A stretch of 10,685 nucleotides of DNA from Oscillospiraceae bacterium. GTDB taxonomy: Bacteria > Bacillota > Clostridia > Christensenellales > Aristaeellaceae. This document shows positions 7,734 through 10,685 of the stretch, one piece after another. The stretch covers positions 1 to 10,685 of the forward strand of contig JAISBH010000083.1 in assembly GCA_031266295.1 (NCBI GenBank), read 5' to 3'. Below the pieces are notes generated by a model. It had not been told where the DNA came from. It did not search any database and saw nothing but the letters and a program-made list of their open reading frames with translations. Position 1 is the stretch's first letter. Every line of letters begins with the position of its first letter. The position numbers and the translations under genes are program-made.

Positions 7734-8013
7734 GACAACAGGTTTTGACTTGTCATGCAACGTTGTCTACACATTTTTTCGTTGAGATTGCTCATTTTTT
7801 GTCTTTCTCATGACAACTAGACAGTAATTTTCCCTTACGCGCGTTTTGCGCGTGTTTTACGTGTGATACGCGCGCCTTTGTCTTTATATACCACTAAATA
7901 GATATATAAGGTACTCTTGTCTAGTTGTCTAAGGAGCGACGGGATGCTTCATCGCGCAACGGTTTTCTGGGATGACAACTTGCGCAAGACAACCGCTTGA
8001 CGACTTGTTGTCT
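7734..8013. promoter_or_regulatory. Cluster of GTTGTC/GACAAC boxes around an AT-rich core
   Basis: The 6-mer GACAAC or its complement occurs seven times: 7734-7739, 7762-7767, 7812-7817, 7924-7929, 7974-7979, 7988-7993 and 8007-8012. Two copies form a perfect 12-bp inverted repeat, GACAACTAGACA (7812-7823) and TGTCTAGTTGTC (7918-7929). It encloses several ACGCGC/GCGCGT units (7837-7876) and a TATATA-rich stretch (7884-7910). Two more pair as AGACAAC (7987-7993) and GTTGTCT (8007-8013). The layout suits a replication origin with iterons or a multi-operator control region of the phage-like module. The binding protein is unknown and the role is inferred. Confidence 0.55.
7944..8000 (+). CDS. Possible 18-residue leader peptide
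   Basis: AAGGAG (7931-7936) lies 7 nt before an ATG that opens an 18-codon ORF, MLHRATVFWDDNLRKTTA. It directly follows the AT-rich core and the right arm of the 12-bp inverted repeat, overlaps two GACAAC boxes, and precedes the hairpin at 8041-8078. This resembles a leader peptide with an attenuator, but no long downstream gene on the plus strand remains. The good spacing could be chance. Confidence 0.25.
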   Translation: MLHRATVFWDDNLRKTTA

Positions 8014-8040
8014 GCGACAGTGTAGCGCGCGTGTTGTAAA

Positions 8041-8078
8041 GGGGCGCAAGAGACGCTCACCCATTGAGCGTGTGCCCC
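8041..8078. other. Hairpin with internal loop
   Basis: GGGGC (8041-8045) pairs with GCCCC (8074-8078), and ACGCTC (8053-8058) pairs with GAGCGT (8066-8071), around a 7-nt loop and an asymmetric internal loop. There is no T-tract on either strand, so it is not called a terminator. Confidence 0.35.
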
Positions 8079-8144
8079 TAAGTCCAGCCTAGGGTCAGCC
8101 TCCGACCGTGTGTGCGCAGTCCGCAAAGGGACGTGGAGAGGACG

Positions 8145-8258
8145 TGAAAACGACAATGCCTGTTAAAGGCATTTAAAGGCCTCTGGGAGAGCTTTGCGTC
8201 TGCAGGTGAATAAAAGTTGTCAGGTGGTGGCGAAGGCCGTCTAGAGGCCTTTAAATGC
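8145..8258 (+). repeat. 113-bp hairpin repeat, left copy
   Basis: The unit has a conserved box TGAAAACGACAATGCC (8145-8160), then a long hairpin: arms GCATTTAAAGGCCTCT (8169-8184) and AGAGGCCTTTAAATGC (8243-8258), a perfect 16-bp stem. The inner segment contains GCTTTGCG and GCAGGTGAA. The same unit lies inverted at 9360-9472, about 79% identical by hand alignment with two single-base gaps. The stem shows a compensatory change between copies (G:C here, A:T there), so pairing seems to have been maintained. Confidence 0.8.
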
Positions 8259-8314
8259 TCGCTAGAGGCATCGGGGTTTATGCGTTATGGAATCAACCCC
8301 CAAGGAATGCTTTT

Positions 8315-8488
8315 TCAGGGTGCATAGCACAACCCTCCCGGCGGTCGATGGGGCATTATATCGAACGCGAGACGGGGGAGACAGTCTAAGCCGCCATCAC
8401 CCTCCGGCGCACGGAACATACGGTCAGCTTCAATGGCGTTACGCATAATGAACACAGTGCCGCCATACCTGGCAAACAATTTCAACAT
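8315..8488 (-). CDS. Small hypothetical ORF, 57 residues
   Basis: This unrecognised ORF begins MLKLFARYGGTVFIMRNAIEADRMF. The first 30 residues look protein-like and the rest is Pro/Gly-rich. There is no convincing ribosome binding site upstream of ATG 8488. It lies just downstream of the VRR-NUC remnant in the same direction and may be a fragment. Confidence 0.3.
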   Translation of the reverse strand: MLKLFARYGGTVFIMRNAIEADRMFRAPEGDGGLDCLPRLAFDIMPHRPPGGLCYAP

Positions 8489-8508
8489 GCGAAGTCAATG
8501 TCGCCAAC

Positions 8509-8809
8509 CTAACGCCTAAAGTGCGGCAACATTTTTTCGCAGCAGGGTCCAGGGTGAAGCGGCGAGCGCCTAGGCGCAGGGCGACCAGTTTTGACGTCAA
8601 CAGGGTACCTGGATGTGTTGGCGGCCAAAGCCCACAACATCTCCATCACCCGGCATCATTATCACCTCGACAAAGATACCCCGACCGCCTGGCAAAAGAA
8701 CCAGACGATCGGGCATTCCTGAAGTACCTGGGGAGACTAGCTTCGGCGCGATACCTCCCATAGCACGGACGGCTTTGACTAGGCGCTGCTCAATGCCACC
8801 ATCTTTCAT
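8509..8809 (-). pseudogene. VRR-NUC nuclease gene, split by a 70-nt insertion
   Basis: From ATG 8809 (AAGGA 6 nt upstream) the frame encodes MKDGGIEQRLVKAVRAMGG, then GTSGMPDRLVLLPGGRGIFVEV, the PD-(D/E)xK core of phage VRR-NUC proteins. D34 and E48 are present, but the Lys expected two residues after E48 is replaced by unrelated sequence, which stops at TGA 8599-8597. Dropping 70 nt (8662-8593) restores V-K-T-G-R-P-A-P-R-R, the expected continuation. The reading after that is short and ends at TAG 8511-8509, so more damage is likely. In phage modules VRR-NUC genes commonly follow VapE, as here. The protein should be inactive without the catalytic Lys. Confidence 0.7.
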
Positions 8810-8866
8810 GGTTAATCCTTCGTTTTTAGTCGTTAATTGTCGATTGCTCCTTAGTACCCTGTAACA

Positions 8867-8981
8867 GTGTGACAATGTGAGACAGGGTTTCCATATAGTC
8901 TATATAACGCGCGGGTGTCATGGACGCAGTATATATCTATATAAAAACCCTTGTTCAAATCATTTACTACCATTGTCACAC
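8867..8981. repeat. Nested 115-bp dyad between VapE and VRR-NUC remnants
   Basis: Four arm pairs share nearly one centre: GTGTGACAATG (8867-8877) with CATTGTCACAC (8971-8981); AGGGTTT (8884-8890) with AAACCCT (8945-8951); ATATAG (8893-8898) with CTATAT (8937-8942); TATATA (8901-8906) with TATATA (8930-8935). The central loop contains ACGCGCG. The TGTC boxes, ACGCGC and TATATA stretches recall 7734-8013. It could be a cruciform, origin or multi-site operator; function is inferred. Confidence 0.6.
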
Positions 8982-9021
8982 CATGTCACAGATGTGTAAA
9001 AACGAGGTGATTCATGCGTTT

Positions 9022-9363
9022 TTAGGTGTTACAAGGACTGCGTTCCCACATCCTCTGCTGGCCATACAGTGGAGTACGCACACGTTCCTCTTTATTATCC
9101 CATCCTAGCTTACGCAGGATTGTTGTAACATCATGAGCATCCTGCTTACGCATATCCACATGCTCGCGGCGAAAGCATTCGCACCAAACCTCGACCGGAC
9201 AAACAGTATTGCGCCGCTTTACGCCTTTCAGGTTACAAATGACCCCGCCTTCAAGGAATTCGCGGCGGTTGGGTAAATCCAAATCTTTCCAGCTCTCCAG
9301 CAGGAGCGTATCCAGATAATCCGCCACCACGCTTTCGCGAGGATCAGTCTCGATTGCGGCATC
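9022..9363 (-). pseudogene. VapE (phage primase-helicase) C-terminal fragment 1
   Basis: The 113 readable residues, DAAIETDPRESVVADYLDTLL onward, match the C-terminus of Virulence-associated E proteins: VADYLDTLL, NRREFLEGG, VCPVEVWCECF, then DAHDVTTILRKLGW and TPLYGQQRMWERS. VapE has an AAA+ SF3/D5-like helicase core and acts in phage and satellite DNA replication. That core is missing. In-frame TAA at 9366-9364, inside the hairpin repeat, marks the truncation. GTG 9330 is a possible start but has no clear ribosome binding site. Family length is several hundred residues, so most of the gene is gone. The dyad at 8867-8981 and the VRR-NUC remnant lie downstream. Confidence 0.8.
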
Positions 9364-9472
9364 TTAAAGCCTCTAGAACGCCTTCACCATAACCGTGAGA
9401 ACTTTTTTCACCTGCGAGCGCAAAGCCCGTCTAGAGGCTTTTAAATGTCCTTGACTGGCATTGTCGTTTTCA
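9360..9472 (-). repeat. 113-bp hairpin repeat, right copy (inverted)
   Basis: On the minus strand it reads box TGAAAACGACAATGCC (9472-9457), then the hairpin. In plus coordinates the arms are 9360-9377 and 9430-9447 (18 bp, 2 mismatches). It is the partner of 8145-8258. The hairpin's inner end abuts the first readable VapE codon. Confidence 0.8.
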
Positions 9473-9499
9473 AAGAATCCCAAAAGGATTCTTTCCTGT
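9472..9499. repeat. Second copy of the palindromic repeat seen in the transposase
   Basis: AAAGAATCC (9472-9480), a 5-nt loop and GGATTCTTT (9486-9494) form a perfect 9-bp hairpin followed by CCTGT. Positions 9474-9499 match 5655-5680 at 24 of 26 bases; both differences are G/A in the loop or next to it. It lies between the right hairpin repeat and the end of the dehydratase gene, whose transcript it might help terminate. Confidence 0.7.
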
Positions 9500-9527
9500 C
9501 TCCGCCGCGATAATTCTCGAACAGCCC

Positions 9528-10685
9528 CTAAAACGTAAACTCATGTATCGCCTCAACCCCGACGATCCGCTCCATATCCAGCGTTTCGCCAATCCCCGGT
9601 TCATCGGCCATCTCCAGCCAGCCGTCGCTCTGCAGCCGATTCGTCTTGAAGAAAGCGGTCTTACCGCCGATAGAATGCAGCAGGACCTCGCAGTACGGGC
9701 ACACATCCGGCGGCATAGACGCGACGACGTTCATCGCGGGCATCAACGCGTGCCCGTGAGGGATGAACGTCACACCGTACATCTCGCACAAATCGGCGAT
9801 ACGCAAGGCTTCGGTTATCCCGCCGCACCATTCCGGATCGGACTGCATGACGTCGAACACACCCTGTTGCAGGTAAGGGTTTACCTCCATTCGCGTATAC
9901 AGGTGTTCTCCAGCGGATAAAGGAATGCTCGTCTGTTCTTTCAGGGTGCGATACCCGTCCTGCATATGCGGGCGCAGAATCTCCTCCACCCACACCGGAC
10001 GCACGCACTCCAGTTCATGAAAGATCATCTTTGCATAGCTGATCGTCCAACCCATCCAACAGTCGAACATCAGTTCATAATCCTGACCTAGCGCCTCGCG
10101 CAGCGCGAAGGCGAGGTCGAGGTTCTTCCGCATCCCAGAGGCGCCGGCGTTCGGCCCATACTTGAAAAACCATTTCTGGGCGTTCACGCCCATGGCCTTA
10201 ATCTCCATCGCCTTTTCCGCCGCTTGTTTCGGTTCCGCCGAAAATCCCAGCGTGCTGACGTATGGGCGAATGCGCCGCCGCCCGCCGCCCAGCAGTTTGT
10301 AGACTGGCTGGCCCAGTATCTTGCCCTTCAAGTCCCAGAGCGCAATGTCCGTCGTGCTGATTGCCATCAGGTTTATGCCGGCGCGGCTGTGCCGGTCAAA
10401 TCGACTCATCACATCCCACAGCAGCCGCGTCTCAAGCGGGTCACGCCCGATGAGATGATGCGCCAAACCATCCGCCGCCGTCATCAACTGACTGCGATAG
10501 ACGATCGGTCCATGCAGTCCTTCTATGCCTTCGTCGGTCGTCACCGCCAGAAACGCGCCGGTCATCATGCCGTCCCTGTATGAGCCGGGTCCGCGCACGT
10601 AGGGTTTGCGGGTATCGTCGGCGTACTCGTCATATACGTCCAACGGGCCCACGGAACAGTCGCCGCTACTGTAGGGCGGCACATA
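9528..10685 (-). CDS. Enolase-superfamily (mandelate racemase type) dehydratase, partial
   Basis: The gene runs off the right edge, so the N-terminus is missing; GTG 10682 is within the coding frame and probably not the start. Such enzymes remove an alpha proton from a carboxylate with Mg2+ help, usually dehydrating an acid sugar. Counting from that GTG, Lys candidates on the second barrel strand are K170 and K174 (QKWFFKYGP). The metal ligands are D207 (MFDCWMGW), E233 or E234 (WVEEIL) and E259 (SAGEHLY), and the acid/base His is H309 in IPHGH. The capping stretch YSSGDCSVGPLDVYDEY (4-20) and the KWFFKYGP/DCW/GEH set recall L-rhamnonate-dehydratase-like members, but the substrate is not certain. 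No partner gene is visible in the window. Confidence 0.88.
   Translation of the reverse strand, partial: YVPPYSSGDCSVGPLDVYDEYADDTRKPYVRGPGSYRDGMMTGAFLAVTTDEGIEGLHGPIVYRSQLMTAADGLAHHLIGRDPLETRLLWDVMSRFDRHSRAGINLMAISTTDIALWDLKGKILGQPVYKLLGGGRRRIRPYVSTLGFSAEPKQAAEKAMEIKAMGVNAQKWFFKYGPNAGASGMRKNLDLAFALREALGQDYELMFDCWMGWTISYAKMIFHELECVRPVWVEEILRPHMQDGYRTLKEQTSIPLSAGEHLYTRMEVNPYLQQGVFDVMQSDPEWCGGITEALRIADLCEMYGVTFIPHGHALMPAMNVVASMPPDVCPYCEVLLHSIGGKTAFFKTNRLQSDGWLEMADEPGIGETLDMERIVGVEAIHEFTF

Larger units (their letters stand above)
8145..9472. mobile_element. Candidate 1.33-kb element bounded by long inverted repeats
   Basis: The two 113-bp repeats are inverted with their conserved boxes outermost, giving perfect 16-bp terminal inverted repeats (8145-8160 and 9457-9472). 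Inside are a 5'-truncated VapE gene, a disrupted VRR-NUC gene, a small ORF and a large dyad. No target-site duplication was found. The alternative is two independent insertions of a small repeat into one prophage remnant. No transposase is encoded, so movement would depend on another element. Confidence 0.4.

Noticed and set aside
7734..8013. CRISPR array
   Set aside because: The repeated unit is only 6 bp, occurs in both orientations and has irregular spacing.
7929..8156. Minus-strand ORF of 75 codons across the repeat cluster
   Set aside because: It lies over palindromes and boxes, has no ribosome binding site and no recognisable protein features.
8145..8258. Integron attC site
   Set aside because: Size and hairpin form fit, but the RYYYAAC/GTTRRRY core sites are absent.
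9543..10583. Plus-strand ORFs over the dehydratase
   Set aside because: They are shadows of the minus-strand enzyme gene, whose catalytic motifs are intact.

Overview
Bacterial DNA with two intact chromosomal-type blocks at the ends and about 6 kb of accessory, mostly decaying DNA between them. The host cannot be named from this window. A GC-rich intergenic hairpin repeat, a degenerate metallophosphoesterase, a PutP-type Na+/solute symporter and a mandelate racemase/enolase-superfamily dehydratase would suit an environmental, sugar-acid-degrading bacterium (an Armatimonadota- or Poribacteria-like lineage is only a guess). The middle is more AT-rich and its genes look like Firmicutes mobile DNA. 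All family assignments come from remembered motifs, not from searches.

Layout. 1-238: upstream DNA with a GC-rich palindromic repeat. 239-1303: membrane-anchored metallophosphoesterase-like protein that has lost most of its active-site histidines. 1489-3152: strong sigma70 promoter and a complete sodium/proline-type symporter. 3196-3450: hairpins and no gene. 3451-4636 (minus): complete aldo/keto reductase with its own near-consensus promoter. 4945-6750: IS1634-type DDE transposase, full length but broken by two in-frame TAG codons, a 53-nt insertion carrying a palindromic repeat, and two single-base deletions.

6965-9472 is a remnant of a phage or phage-satellite replication module read on the minus strand. 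It has two separate C-terminal fragments of VapE (virulence-associated E / D5-like primase-helicase), a VRR-NUC nuclease gene cut between catalytic residues by about 70 nt, and several small ORFs. Two repeat-rich AT-rich regions lie among them: one with seven GTTGTC/GACAAC boxes (7734-8013), the other with a nested dyad of about 115 bp (8867-8981). The VapE/VRR-NUC part is bracketed by two inverted copies of a 113-bp hairpin repeat, about 79% identical by hand alignment. Their outermost 16 bp match perfectly and point outward, and the VapE reading frame ends where one copy begins. This makes a possible 1.33-kb element (8145-9472) and is the best lead in the window.

9528-10685 (minus): enolase-superfamily dehydratase with intact metal ligands, its N-terminus beyond the window edge.

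The intact genes do not form one operon. The symporter could import a solute and the dehydratase would act on a sugar acid, but nothing here links them by regulation or spacing. The accessory block reads as repeated insertion followed by decay.
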